Below, one piece after another: positions 1-8,906 of a stretch of 64,000 nt of DNA (its first letter is position 1; the number at the start of each line of letters is the position of its first letter). The stretch spans positions 682,001-746,000 of the forward strand of contig JACKDU010000001.1 in NCBI GenBank assembly GCA_020633335.1, written 5' to 3'. The DNA is from Myxococcales bacterium (lineage in GTDB: Bacteria; Myxococcota_A; Polyangia; Nannocystales; Nannocystaceae). The position numbers and the translations under genes were made by a program. Under the pieces are notes generated by a model that saw nothing but the letters and a program-made list of their open reading frames with translations, had not been told where the DNA came from and ran no database searches.

Positions 1-1243
1 GGGTCACGCCACGGAGCCCGCCGACTCCGCCGATTGCGAGGGCGCCACCGAGGCCGAGCTCGATGAGCAGCGGCGTCCGACGGCCGCCGGCGGCGACCGT
101 CGCCGCGACGACGCCGACCCCGAGGCCGCCGCTGAGGGTGCCGATCCCCTGATTCAGCGGCTTCATGGTGCGCACATAGGCGGCTCGCGTGTCGCGGCTG
201 GGCCCAGCGGAGAGCTCCGCGAACGCGGCGCTGCGCTCGTTGACCGAGCGGCCCGCGACCGCGGCCCCGCTGGCGACGAGGCCGAAGGCGGCGGCGCCGA
301 GGCCGATCGAGAGGCCGCGGCGGGCGCTCGACACAGGATCGCGGCGGAGCTTGAGGTCGAGCTCCTCGTGCTCTGCGGCGCGGAGGTCGAGCTCGTGGTG
401 GAGCGGGACGAAGCCGCGGGCGCTGGCGTGGAGGACCCAGCTCCCCGCCGGCAGCTCGACCCGGAGCTCGGGCTCGTGGACGGTGGTGGTCGGCGGCGGC
501 TCGGACCCCTCCCAGGTCACCTCGACGCCGCGGGAGAGGGCCGCGGCGGGGGCGAAGCGGGCGGTGACGGTGGCCGGCGGCGGCGGGGTCTCCTGGGGGA
601 CCGGGAGCGGCCCGGCGATCACCACCCGCAGCGATCCGCCCGCCGCCTCGACGTTGAAGGTCTGGCTGGCGACGGTCCCGTCGCTGAGGGCGACGTTGGC
701 GGTCCACGAGCCGGGCGTGAGGCGGGTCTGGAGGGGCCCCGGGTCGCTCCAGGGGAGGACGAGCGCGTCCTCGGCCGGGGTCTGGTCGCGGAGGAGCTCG
801 ACCCCGGTCGCCGCGGCGCCGCCCGGCGAGCGATCGAAGAGGAGCTCGATCGACGCGGTGCGCTCGGCGGCGGCGATCATCCGGCGCTCGAGATCGGCGA
901 GCTCGTCGTTGGTGATCTCTGGATCGGCCTCGAGGTAGCGGCGCCAGTCGATGAGCGCGAGGGCCTCGTGGCCGGCGCCCGCGGCCTCACGGGCCATGCC
1001 CGCGTTGTAGAGGACGTTGGGGCGCCCGCCGTCGCGCCAGATCGCCTCGAAGAGGCGGGCGGCCTCGGCGTAGCGGCCGGCGCTGTAGTGATCGCGGGCG
1101 GTGGCGCTGCGGGGATCGGCGGGGGCGGTCGAGGTCGATGACGAGGCCGGGGCCGCGTGGAGCGGCAGCGGGCCGAGGCCGATCGAGGTCGCGAGCGCGA
1201 GGCAGAGGAGGGCGCAGGAGGAGCGTGGGGAGGGAGGGATCAT
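1..1243 (-). CDS. TPR/carrier-type secreted membrane protein, C-terminus cut by window edge
   Basis: The ATG at 1243 opens a frame that is still open at base 2, so at least 414 residues are present and the C-terminus lies outside. It has a signal peptide (about 1-31), then a TPR-like segment (DHYSAGRYAEAARLFEAI, about 45-62) followed by RPNVLYNAGMA, a pattern common in myxobacterial TPR proteins. A middle beta-rich region resembles PEGA-type carbohydrate-surface domains, and hydrophobic Gly/Ala-rich segments at about 310, 370 and 393-413 are probable membrane helices. Its start overlaps the stop of the upstream gene as ATGA, so translation is coupled. It is the last visible gene of the minus-strand redox/kinase operon. 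The function is unknown; a cell-envelope structural or sensing role is inferred only from domains. Confidence 0.75.
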   Translation of the reverse strand, partial: MIPPSPRSSCALLCLALATSIGLGPLPLHAAPASSSTSTAPADPRSATARDHYSAGRYAEAARLFEAIWRDGGRPNVLYNAGMAREAAGAGHEALALIDWRRYLEADPEITNDELADLERRMIAAAERTASIELLFDRSPGGAAATGVELLRDQTPAEDALVLPWSDPGPLQTRLTPGSWTANVALSDGTVASQTFNVEAAGGSLRVVIAGPLPVPQETPPPPATVTARFAPAAALSRGVEVTWEGSEPPPTTTVHEPELRVELPAGSWVLHASARGFVPLHHELDLRAAEHEELDLKLRRDPVSSARRGLSIGLGAAAFGLVASGAAVAGRSVNERSAAFAELSAGPSRDTRAAYVRTMKPLNQGIGTLSGGLGVGVVAATVAAGGRRTPLLIELGLGGALAIGGVGGLRGVT

Positions 1244-2469
1244 CGGGTCTCTGCTCGTTTACGGAGGAGATTGTCGACCATGCGAAATACGTCAAGGCCG
1301 CCGAGGACGGCGAGGCCGTCCATGTAGTTAGGGGCGCCGGGGAGCGTGGAGAGCGCGCGCACGCGGACGCAGGCCGCCTCGCTCCAGGTGCAGAGGGCGA
1401 ACGAGCCGCCGAGGATCTCGCGGCCGAAGCTCTCGCCCCGCGGGTTGGTCTGGAGGCCGGCCTCAAAGGCCAGGTGGGCCGAGAACCAGCGGGGGTGGAT
1501 CCGGTAGCCGTAGGCGAGGTCGGTGGTCATCGTGTAGGTCCACTGGGGGACCGGCAGGTAGGCGACCGCGAGGCGGTAGAAGCCGAGGTTGAAGCCGACG
1601 CCGATGACGTGGCGACGGCGCTTGCCGGCGAGGAAGCGCACGCCGGGGCCGACGTCGAGGGCGAGGGTGCCGAGCTCGCTGCGCTGCCGCCCGGCCTCCT
1701 TGAGGGCCGCCTCGCCGCCGCCGACCTCCACCCGGAGGGAGAGGCGCTCGCGCCAGCGCTGCGCGTAGCCGGAGGGCTCCTCGGCGGTCGGCTTGGGGGC
1801 GGGCGCCGGAGGCGGGGCCTCCTCGGCCTTCGGGGCCCGGAGCGCGTCCTGACGGTCCTTGAGGATCGTTCGGGTCGCCTCGAGGCTGGTCCGCTCCTCC
1901 TCGACCTCGGGGCGGCGCTCCGTCTCGAGCTCGCGGAGGCGGAGCTCGATCACGTCGAGCGCCTTGGCGAGGTAGTGGCGCTTCTCCCAGTCTGGCGCGC
2001 ACTCGAAGGCGCGGCGGAAGGCCTCGGCGATCCCGAGCGCGTCGTAGGTGCGGTCCGCGAGGTTCTCGCCGTAGGCGAAGGTGTTGAAGAAGTGGGAGAG
2101 CATCCCGGCGATCTCGACGAAGGCGAGCTCCTGGCGGCCCGCCTGGCCGGCCTCCGGCATGACCGAGATGCAGAGCTCGAAGCGCTCGGCGAGCTCCTCG
2201 TGGGCGACCTCGCGGACCGCGAGGAGGCGCTCGGCGTCGACGGCCGGGTCGCTCATGTCGGCCTCGGCGTCGGGCTCGGGTCCGTCGAGCTCGTCGGGAT
2301 CGCTGGCCTCGCTCCCCGCGCCCGCGGGCTGGGCGCTCGCCGGGAGCGGCGTCATCACGGCCGCGGCGACGGCGAGCGCGTGCATCCAGCGCGCGCGGCC
2401 GTGTCGACGACGACCGGGCGATCCGTTCGCGCGGCCTGAGGTTGCGAGGGGGGTGCGGAGGCGGGTCAC
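1240..2469 (-). CDS. secreted protein with coiled-coil middle and beta-barrel-like C-terminus
   Basis: The predicted length is 409 residues from a GTG at 2469 that shares its G with the TAG stop of the kinase gene (TAGTG); the next in-frame start is the ATG at 2385. The first 50 residues have a very basic n-region, then a hydrophobic stretch ending ASAQ, a signal peptide. Residues 75-210 are Glu/Arg-rich and helical (coiled-coil-like). A Pro/Ala hinge follows, and the last 170 residues alternate in a way typical of outer-membrane beta-strands (VRFLAGKRRRHVIGVGF, TYTMTTDLAYGYRI). The stop overlaps the next start by four bases. No family is recognised with certainty; an outer-membrane or periplasmic partner of the neighbouring kinase is an inference from position. 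Confidence 0.7.
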   Translation of the reverse strand: MTRLRTPLATSGRANGSPGRRRHGRARWMHALAVAAAVMTPLPASAQPAGAGSEASDPDELDGPEPDAEADMSDPAVDAERLLAVREVAHEELAERFELCISVMPEAGQAGRQELAFVEIAGMLSHFFNTFAYGENLADRTYDALGIAEAFRRAFECAPDWEKRHYLAKALDVIELRLRELETERRPEVEEERTSLEATRTILKDRQDALRAPKAEEAPPPAPAPKPTAEEPSGYAQRWRERLSLRVEVGGGEAALKEAGRQRSELGTLALDVGPGVRFLAGKRRRHVIGVGFNLGFYRLAVAYLPVPQWTYTMTTDLAYGYRIHPRWFSAHLAFEAGLQTNPRGESFGREILGGSFALCTWSEAACVRVRALSTLPGAPNYMDGLAVLGGLDVFRMVDNLLRKRAETR

Positions 2470-4018
2470 TAGATCTTCACCTGATGGACGAGGCTCACCT
2501 GGCCGCTCCCGGCGGTCGTGAGGCGCTTCTTGCCGACGGCCTCGGCGACGCAGGAGGACTTCTTGCTCGGGATCCCGGCGACCGTCGCGTTCACCCGGCC
2601 GGTGGCGAGGCTGACCGTGAGGTTGAGCTTGATCGCGGTCGGCAGCCCGGACTTGCACTCGGCGAAGGAGAGCGCCGCGAGCTGCTCGCGGATCGCCGCC
2701 CGCGTCCGCTCGGGGTCAGGCTCCGTGAGCATGGGGACGCGCGAGGTCTCGGGCTTCTTGCGAGTGGCTTGACCCGGCGAGGGGGCGCCCATCAGGCGCG
2801 CGAGCTCGTCGGGCGAGAGGCGCTCGTAGTCGTCGTCGCCGGTCGAGCCGGAGGCGCTCGCCGTCGGGTCATCGGGCCCTGCGCTCGGGGCCGGGGCGGT
2901 GGCCGCCTCGCGGCGGACGGGCGAGGTCTCGCCCGTCGCCGGTGACGACGCGTCCTTCGCCGTGACCGACGCGACCCGCGGCCCGGGCTGGGCCCGGAGG
3001 CGCTCAGGCGGGAGGAGGAGGGTGAGGCCGACGAAGGTCACGGCCGCGAGCACCAGGCGCATGATCCGGGTCGAGAGGCGGAGGAGGAGCTCGTTGGCCG
3101 AGCTCCCGGCCGCGGCCGCGTGGGCGGCGGTCGTCCGCTCGTCCGCGCGGACGAGGCGCTCGATCCTCCGCCGCAGCGCGGTCGCGCTGGCCGGCCGGTC
3201 ACCTGGTCTCTTGGACAGGAGACGCATGACCAGCGACTCGACCTCGGCGGGGATCTCCGCGTGGGCGCGCGGCTGAGGATCGGCGGCGGCTCGTCGTTGA
3301 GGTGCATGGCGAGGACGTCCCAGGGCGTCTTCGCCGAGAAGGGGAGGGAGCCGGTGAGGAGGCGGTAGGTCAGGACGCCGACCGCGTAGAGGTCGACGCT
3401 CGGCGAGTCGGCGCCGCCGCGGATCTGCTCTGGGGCCATGTACTCGGGGGTCCCCGGGGTCCCGTCGGTGCCGGTCTGCGGCCGCTCCTCGTCGCGGCCC
3501 TCGTAGTGGACCTTGGCGATCCCGAGGTCGAGGAGCTTGATCTGGAGCTCGGGTCCCCGGGTGATCCCGCCCTTGAGGAAGACGTTGCCGGGCTTGACGT
3601 CGCGGTGGACGATGTCGTGGCGGTGGGCGACCTCGAGCGCCTTGACGATCTCGAGGGCGATGACCATCGCCTCGCGCCAGGGGAGGCCGCCCGGGTGCTC
3701 GCGGAGGTGCTCGCTGAGGGTGCAGCCCTCGAGGTACTCCATCACGAAGTAGAGGCGGCCGTCGTCGGTGCCGCCGATGTCGGAGACGTCGACGAGGAGC
3801 GGGTGGCTGACGCGGGCGGCCGCCTTGGCCTCCTGGATGAAGCGCTTGCGGTACTCCTCGTGGGCGGCGAAGCGCTGGTTGAGGACCTTGACGGCGACGT
3901 TCTTGTCGAGGCGCTGGTCGAGCGCCTGGTAGACGGTCGCGAACCCGCCCTGGCCGATCGGCCGGATGAGCTGGAAGCGGCCGCCAAGGACCGGGAGCGC
4001 GTCGTCTGCGGGTTGCAT
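2469..4018 (-). CDS. membrane Ser/Thr protein kinase, single-base frameshift near 3265
   Basis: A Hanks-type kinase domain covers residues 11 to about 265: glycine loop GQGGFATVY, ATP Lys 44 (VAVKVL), catalytic HRDVKPGN, DLG in place of DFG, and MAPEQ. After HLNDEPPPI the frame breaks in a short C run; the kinase C-lobe (ESLVMRLLSKRPGDRPAS) continues in another frame. One added base restores a 516-residue protein exactly. A transmembrane helix (about 313-333) separates the kinase from a Pro/Ser linker and a C-terminal domain with paired Cys (AECKSG...SSCVAEAV) resembling AgmX/TonB-C-like tails of myxobacterial kinases. The gene lies 22 bases after the TlpA-like gene in the redox operon, so sensing envelope redox state is a reasonable inference. 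The indel may be a base-call error. Confidence 0.8.
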
Positions 4019-4040
4019 GGGAGTCGGGGTCGCGGGTGGG

Positions 4041-5211
4041 CTAGTCGTCCATCTTGAGGGCGCTGGCGTTCTTGATGCAGGCGTAGCCGCCGCCCTCCTG
4101 CTTCATCTTGCAGGTGCTGTCGGCCCTGCAGCCGCAGTCGGCCGCGCAGCTCTGGCAGCTCTCGCTCTCGAGGTCGCAGCGGCCGTCGCCGCAGCCGCCC
4201 GCGGGCTCGGCCGGGCCGGTCGTCGGGCCGATCGCCGGCCCGGTCGTCGCGCCCGTCTGGCCCGGCGGGTGGGGCTTCTTGCGCTTCATCACCGGCGCGA
4301 CCGTGGCCTTGACGCAGAAGGGGGTGTCGAGCTCGGCGACCAGCTGATCGATGAGGGGACGGAGCTCCTCGAAGTCGGCCGACGAGAGCTCGCCGACGTG
4401 GGGCAGGCGGATCTCGCGGCGGCAGTCGAGGACGAGGGTGATCGGCAGGCCGGCCTTGGTGATCGCGCCGTCCTCGCGGAGGGCCGCGGAGACGCTGCCG
4501 GCCTCGATCTCGATCATGAAGTTCTTGTCCGAGGGCATCAGCGCGGCGAACTCGGCGTGGGCCGCCCGCGGATCTTCGGTCGGCGTGTGGATCGAGACGA
4601 AGGCGACCTTGTCCCCCCACGACGCGCGATCGAACATCCGCTTGAGGTCCGGGAGCTCGCGCTTGCAGGGCTCGCACCACGCGCCCCAGAGGTTGATGAC
4701 CGTCACCTCGCCGCCCTTGATCACGTCGTCGAGGTCGACGAAGGCGGCCCCGCCGTCGCCGCGGAGGCGCTCGAGCGAGAGGCCGAGGAGGCTCTGCGCC
4801 GGGGTGCCGCGGGCGAGGAGCGAGGGCGCCTTGCTCGGCGCGCTGGCCTCGCCCGGGGCGGCCGCGGCCCCGCCCCCGGAGGTCTCGGCGTCGCGCGAGG
4901 GCGCCGCGACCGGCCCCTCGCCCTCGCCCTCGCGCGAGATGTCGAGGAGGGCGACCAGCGAGTAGACGGTGACGCCGAGGAGGAGGAGCGCGCGGGGCGC
5001 CGCGGGTGAGCCAGCGCGGGATCGCCTCGAGGTCGTCGCCCTGCTTGCTCGCGTCGCCGTCGACGACGCTCGGCGCCGCTGGCGGGTCGACGTCGCGCTC
5101 CGGATCGATCTCCGCGGTCTTCGGCCGGACGCGCGCGGGCTCGGCGTCGACGAAGGCCCGCGGCTGCTTCGGGAGCTCGGGGACCGTGGTGTCGGAGCGG
5201 CGGCTCGGCAT
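4041..5211 (-). CDS. membrane-anchored TlpA/ResA-like thioredoxin with Cys-rich tail, frameshift near 4995
   Basis: The N-terminal cytoplasmic part (MPSRRSDTTVPELPKQPR onward) runs to about residue 72. The single membrane helix (LLLLGVTVYSLVALLDI) is read in another frame; removing one C from the run at 4994-4997 restores a continuous 389-residue protein. The periplasmic thioredoxin fold carries WGAWCEPCKREL (active Cys about 178 and 181) and the cis-Pro region GLPITLVLD. Unusually, the last 50 residues form a Cys-rich module (CGDGRCD..ESCQSC..DCGC) like the one in a lipoprotein near 35.5 kb. The family reduces or isomerises disulfides. It lies three bases after the preceding gene and downstream of a VKOR-DsbA gene, consistent with a disulfide-handling operon. 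Confidence 0.85.
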
Positions 5212-5214
5212 CGT

Positions 5215-6267
5215 CTACTGGCCCGCGGCGGGGAGCTCGCAGTTGATCGGGATGATGAAGGTCACCTGGTTCGTGATCTTGCGGACCCACTCCTGCTGGC
5301 TGGGGCCCAGGGAGTCGTACTCCTCGATGCCCTGGCGGAGCGCGCGGTCGGTCTTGGCGCTCCAGGTGATCACCTGGTTGCCGAGGCGCTCGTGGAGGTC
5401 GGAGACCGCGAGGACCTTGCGGGCGCCGAGCGGCAGCGACTTGACCTTGGGCATGATCCGCGAGCGGGCGTCCGGGGTGTTGGCGAGGTCGCCGAGGAGC
5501 GAGCGGACGAAGCGCCCGCGCACCTGGGAGAAGAAGAGGTTCTTCTTGTCCTGGGCGTTCCCGCTCGAGCGCGAGATCATCAGGATCACCTTGGCCTCCT
5601 CGAGGATCTCGCGGTTGCGCGGGGTGTCGAGGCGGGCGAGGTAGTGCTGGCGGATCTCCTCGGGGGGCCAGGCGCGGTCGTCGAGGGGCGGCGTGCCGTG
5701 GTTGAAGTGGACGGTGATCGAGTTGTCGAAGCGGGCGAGCGTGCTGTCGAAGGTCGCGCTCGAGATCGCGAAGTTCTGGAGGTCGTCCTCCGGGCAGGTG
5801 TCGAAGTTGCCCTTGCACTTCACCGAGAGCTCGCTGAGGAGCTTGCGGACCTCGGGGTCGGTGCACACCGGCGGCTCCTTGGGGGGCGCGTTGCAGCTGC
5901 GGTCGACGCAGCGCATCGGCGCGAGGCAGAGGCACTGGGCGCCCTCGGCGTCGCAGGTGTCGCCGTCGCCGCAGCGCGGGATCGTCTGCGACTCGAGGAG
6001 GCACTCGCCGTCCTCGCACTCGAGGCTGGCGGCGGAGGCGACGGCGGTCGCCGGCGGATCGCCGCGGCGCCAGGCGTCGAGGAGGCGGAAGGCGACGAAG
6101 AGGAGGAGGCCGAGGGTGACGCCGGCGGTGATCGTCACCGCCAGGAGGTGGCGGAATTGCCGGACCTCCTCGGCGCTCGGGCGCTGCGGCGACGAGGCCT
6201 GGACCTCGATCGTCGACACGCTCTGGGCGGTCGCGGGGAGGACCTTGGGGCCGCGCTCGCCGGCCAT
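5215..6267 (-). CDS. Cys-rich single-pass membrane protein of the redox operon
   Basis: The predicted length is 350 residues. The ATG at 6267 follows GAGGTAGCG and lies just after the stop of the VKOR-DsbA gene. A cytoplasmic N-terminus (1-43) is followed by one helix (LAVTITAGVTLGLLLFVAF, about 44-63). A Cys-rich segment follows (CEDGECLLE, CGDGDTCD, CLCLAPMRCVDRSC), about ten Cys in 60 residues. The remaining 220 residues are an alpha/beta domain (NSITVHFNHG, EEAKVILMISRSSGN, SQVRGRFVRSLLGDL) that loosely resembles an OmpA-like peptidoglycan-binding fold, though the defining residues are not clearly present. The disulfide-rich region is a likely substrate of its neighbours. The exact function is unknown. 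Confidence 0.75.
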   Translation of the reverse strand: MAGERGPKVLPATAQSVSTIEVQASSPQRPSAEEVRQFRHLLAVTITAGVTLGLLLFVAFRLLDAWRRGDPPATAVASAASLECEDGECLLESQTIPRCGDGDTCDAEGAQCLCLAPMRCVDRSCNAPPKEPPVCTDPEVRKLLSELSVKCKGNFDTCPEDDLQNFAISSATFDSTLARFDNSITVHFNHGTPPLDDRAWPPEEIRQHYLARLDTPRNREILEEAKVILMISRSSGNAQDKKNLFFSQVRGRFVRSLLGDLANTPDARSRIMPKVKSLPLGARKVLAVSDLHERLGNQVITWSAKTDRALRQGIEEYDSLGPSQQEWVRKITNQVTFIIPINCELPAAGQ

Positions 6268-6269
6268 CG

Positions 6270-7568
6270 CTACCTCGCCTCCGGGTCGGTGGAGCTCGTC
6301 AGGGCCCGCTCCGCCTCGCTCAGCATCGCCTCGACGCTGCGCTCCTTGTCGCCGCGGATCCGGTAGTGCCCGGGGTAGGGGTGGCCGTCCTTGTAGGGCG
6401 TGATGAACATGATCGGGGTCTCGAAGGCCTGCTCGTGGATCGCGAATTGGGCGTGGAGGAGGATCGCGTCGACGAGGGCGGCCGGCGGCCGGTAGATGCA
6501 CTCGAAGAAGGGCGCGTCCCTGGCGTCCGGGGCCGCGAGGTCGGCGGGGAGATCGGGGACGCCCGCGGCCTGGGCGGCGTCGGCGAGGAGGCGGTCGTCG
6601 GCGAAGGAGAAGTCAGGGAGCGCCTGGAGGGCGAAGAGCCGGCGGACCATCTCCAGGCCCGCGCCCGGCGCGAGGCGCTCGGCGCAGAGGGTCGCCTTCG
6701 CGGCCATGCAGGAGTCCTTGTCCTGCGAGAGGCCGTTGAAGTGCTCGGCCCCCTTGGGCATGCACTCGCCGGTGCGGGCGAAGTGGTAGATCCCGAGCTG
6801 GACCTGGCCGGGGTGGTCGGCGACGTAGGCGTCGACGTCGGCGAAGACGCGGGCGCAGTGGCGGCAGGCGAGGTCGACGAAGAGGTCGATGCGCGCGCGG
6901 GGAGTGCGCGGCGGGGCCGTCTCGAGCGGCGTCGGTGGGATATGGCCGAGGACCACACAGCGAGGGTCGGCCGCGGCCGACCGAGCGTTGCGCCGGTAGA
7001 CCAACATTTGCACCGAAGTGGCCGCCATCAGGGTCAGGACGGCCATCTGGAAGGTCGTGCTCTTGAGCGTGCGGCCCGTGAAGAACGCGCGAAACGACGC
7101 GCGGTAGCCGGAGGTCTGCATCAGCGAGACGCCGATCGCGGCGGTCAGCGTCAGGCCGTAGATGATCATGCAGTAGTTGCAGAGGCCGCCGACGACCGCG
7201 AACGCGTAGGTGGCGAGGACCCCGACGATCGCCAGGCCGAGGGCCGCGAAGACCAGGAGGAGGGGGCGCGCGACCGCGGCGAAGAGCGTGGGTCGCCAGA
7301 GGAGCGCGAGGGCGAGGCCGAGGACCACCAGGAAGTAGGCCGCCGAGTAGATCGAGAGCGGGGCGCCGAAGAGCGTCGAGTAGTCGCTGGTGAGGACCCG
7401 GGAGCAGGTGTCCGAGCAGGCCGAGAGGTGGGCGAAGTCGCAGTGGTAGCTCGACTTGAACTTGACGACCGTCAGGAAGGCCGAGAAGAGGACCCCGGCC
7501 GCCGCGGCCATCCCAGTGATCGCTGCACCTACAAGGATCGGGTTCTGGCGCCGACGGGGAGCGTCCAT
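6270..7568 (-). CDS. VKOR domain fused to DsbA-like thioredoxin (disulfide bond formation)
   Basis: The predicted length is 432 residues. The N-terminal half is a multi-helix vitamin K epoxide reductase domain with loop cysteines C43, C51 and C55 (HLSACSDTCSR) and the quinone-side CNYC pair at 130-133. The C-terminal half (about 222-420) is a DsbA-like thioredoxin with active site CRHC at 235-238 (DLFVDLACRHCARVF). In this family the fused thioredoxin oxidises secreted thiols and VKOR passes the electrons to quinone, replacing DsbB. It is the first gene of a minus-strand operon that also encodes a TlpA-like thioredoxin and Cys-rich proteins. A good promoter (TTGCAC, 16 bases, TACTCT) ends 10 bases upstream. 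Confidence 0.92.
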   Translation of the reverse strand: MDAPRRRQNPILVGAAITGMAAAAGVLFSAFLTVVKFKSSYHCDFAHLSACSDTCSRVLTSDYSTLFGAPLSIYSAAYFLVVLGLALALLWRPTLFAAVARPLLLVFAALGLAIVGVLATYAFAVVGGLCNYCMIIYGLTLTAAIGVSLMQTSGYRASFRAFFTGRTLKSTTFQMAVLTLMAATSVQMLVYRRNARSAAADPRCVVLGHIPPTPLETAPPRTPRARIDLFVDLACRHCARVFADVDAYVADHPGQVQLGIYHFARTGECMPKGAEHFNGLSQDKDSCMAAKATLCAERLAPGAGLEMVRRLFALQALPDFSFADDRLLADAAQAAGVPDLPADLAAPDARDAPFFECIYRPPAALVDAILLHAQFAIHEQAFETPIMFITPYKDGHPYPGHYRIRGDKERSVEAMLSEAERALTSSTDPEAR

Positions 7569-7918
7569 CGCGGCGCGTAGAGTATGGCTTTTTCAGGGGG
7601 GTGCAAACCGGCGGGGGTCGGCGCTGTGATGCTCGTGTCGCGATCGTGAGGCGTGACGGTCGGGCCTCTTGACCCCCAACGTCTCTTGGCAGATCCGTCG
7701 AATTTTCTGGTCCTTGATCGTCGCCGCCTGATCGCCTGCATCGTCAGTGTCGGGCGCTACGAGGGCGCCACGAGGACATGGAGCGTCCGTTGAGCTTGTC
7801 CGATCCATCGACACCGTGTGAGCTGGCATGGGGGCTCGGCGCGGCTGACCTTACGTCCGGTGTCCTCCGATGGCCCGCAGGCCGGCCGCTCGCGCGACCG
7901 CTGCGACGCGTGTCACGA
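7569..7918. other. intergenic stretch without a supported gene
   Basis: Apart from the promoter near its left end I see no gene, repeat or RNA here. The short open frames at 7529-7741 and 7593-7829 show no start signals, no family similarity and ordinary GC-rich chance composition. Confidence 0.6.
7579..7606 (-). promoter_or_regulatory. sigma-70-like promoter of the redox/kinase operon
   Basis: On the minus strand, TTGCAC (7606-7601) and TACTCT (7584-7579) are separated by 16 bases. The ATG at 7568 is 10 bases past the -10 box, leaving a leader of only about 3-4 bases. Confidence 0.55.
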
Positions 7919-8722
7919 TCAGCGCGGCCGCAGCGCGAGGATCAACGCCCCGTAGCACCCATCACGCTCGCGCTCCGGCGCCCACTCGCGGACCACGTCC
8001 GCCCCCTCGCCCGCGCACCAGGCGACGACCGCGGCCTTGAGCACCGGCTCGCCGGGCGAGCCGATGCCCTTGCCGGTGATCACCCGGACGATCCGATCGC
8101 CGACGGCGCGCCGGAGCGCGACGAAGTCGGCGAGGGCGTCGATCGCCGCGTCGCGGCGGAGGCCGCGGAGGCGGAGGGCGGGGATCCGCGGCTGGCGGCG
8201 GGCGGCCGCGAGGAGGTGGCGCTGGGGGTCGCTGAGGACGTCGACGTCGGCGGGCGGCGCCGTTGGGGCGTCGCGCCAGCCGGCGCCGGCCCAGGCGCGG
8301 GTCGCGAGGGCGGCGACCGGCGAGGGCGTCGGCGCCTTCTGGATGACCTCTTCGACATGTCCCTGGGGACGTGTGCACTCGGACAGGGAGACCGCGCTCG
8401 CCGGGGTCGTCAGCGAGAGGCCGGGGCCGGGCGGGTCGACGGGGCGCGCGCTCGCCCTGGGGCGCCTCGGGCCCCTGGGCGCGCGGCTGACGATCCGGAT
8501 CGCGTCGAAGTCGACGCCGGCCTCGTCACGGAAGATCGCCGCCATCACCTCGGCCTCGCTCATCGGCGTCGGCGGCGGCGGCTCTGGGGGCGGCTCTGGG
8601 GGCGGCTCTGGGAGGCCGCCGGGGAAGCGGGCGCGGAGCGGCGCGGCGAGCGAGAGGCGCGCCTCGTCGGGGTCCTCGCGGGCCGCCCGCGGCGGCGGGC
8701 CTCGTCGCTCTCTCCGTCGCAT
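7919..8722 (-). CDS. Smr-domain protein
   Basis: The predicted length is 267 residues from an ATG at 8722. The N-terminal half is disordered, with a Pro-Glu repeat (PEPPPEPPPEPPPP) and MSEAEVMAAIFRDEAGVDFD. The C-terminal 90 residues form an Smr domain: LRLRGLRRDAAIDALADF (the LDxHGL position reads LRLRGL), the signature VITGKGIGSPGEPVLK, and GCYGALILALR at the end. Smr domains bind or nick nucleic acids; stand-alone members have roles in RNA or DNA cleavage. The Asp/His of the first motif are replaced, so nuclease activity is uncertain. A second Smr gene lies at 61930-62787. It is transcribed alone; a weak TGCTAGAAC box lies 16 bases before the start. Confidence 0.8.
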   Translation of the reverse strand: MRRRERRGPPPRAAREDPDEARLSLAAPLRARFPGGLPEPPPEPPPEPPPPTPMSEAEVMAAIFRDEAGVDFDAIRIVSRAPRGPRRPRASARPVDPPGPGLSLTTPASAVSLSECTRPQGHVEEVIQKAPTPSPVAALATRAWAGAGWRDAPTAPPADVDVLSDPQRHLLAAARRQPRIPALRLRGLRRDAAIDALADFVALRRAVGDRIVRVITGKGIGSPGEPVLKAAVVAWCAGEGADVVREWAPERERDGCYGALILALRPR

Positions 8723-8906
8723 CGTTCGGCTCGGTCGCGTTCTAGCAGCGTCGCCAGCCGGCGACCAGCGGGGCCGCGGGCGCCGCGGAGCCGTCTGGCG
8801 GGCCTTCGCGGGGTCGATGCGGTGGCAGGCGGTGAACGTCGACGGGTGGGTGCTGGTGGTCGAGGCGGCGGAGTGCGGCCCGGGGCCGGCCGCGCACGGC
8901 TGCCGC

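Noticed and set aside
2469..4018. Programmed frameshifting in the kinase gene
   Set aside because: No slippery heptamer or downstream structure is evident, and the break falls inside the conserved kinase C-lobe.
7529..7829. Short open frames upstream of the VKOR operon
   Set aside because: No start signals, no recognisable family, and one overlaps the operon promoter.
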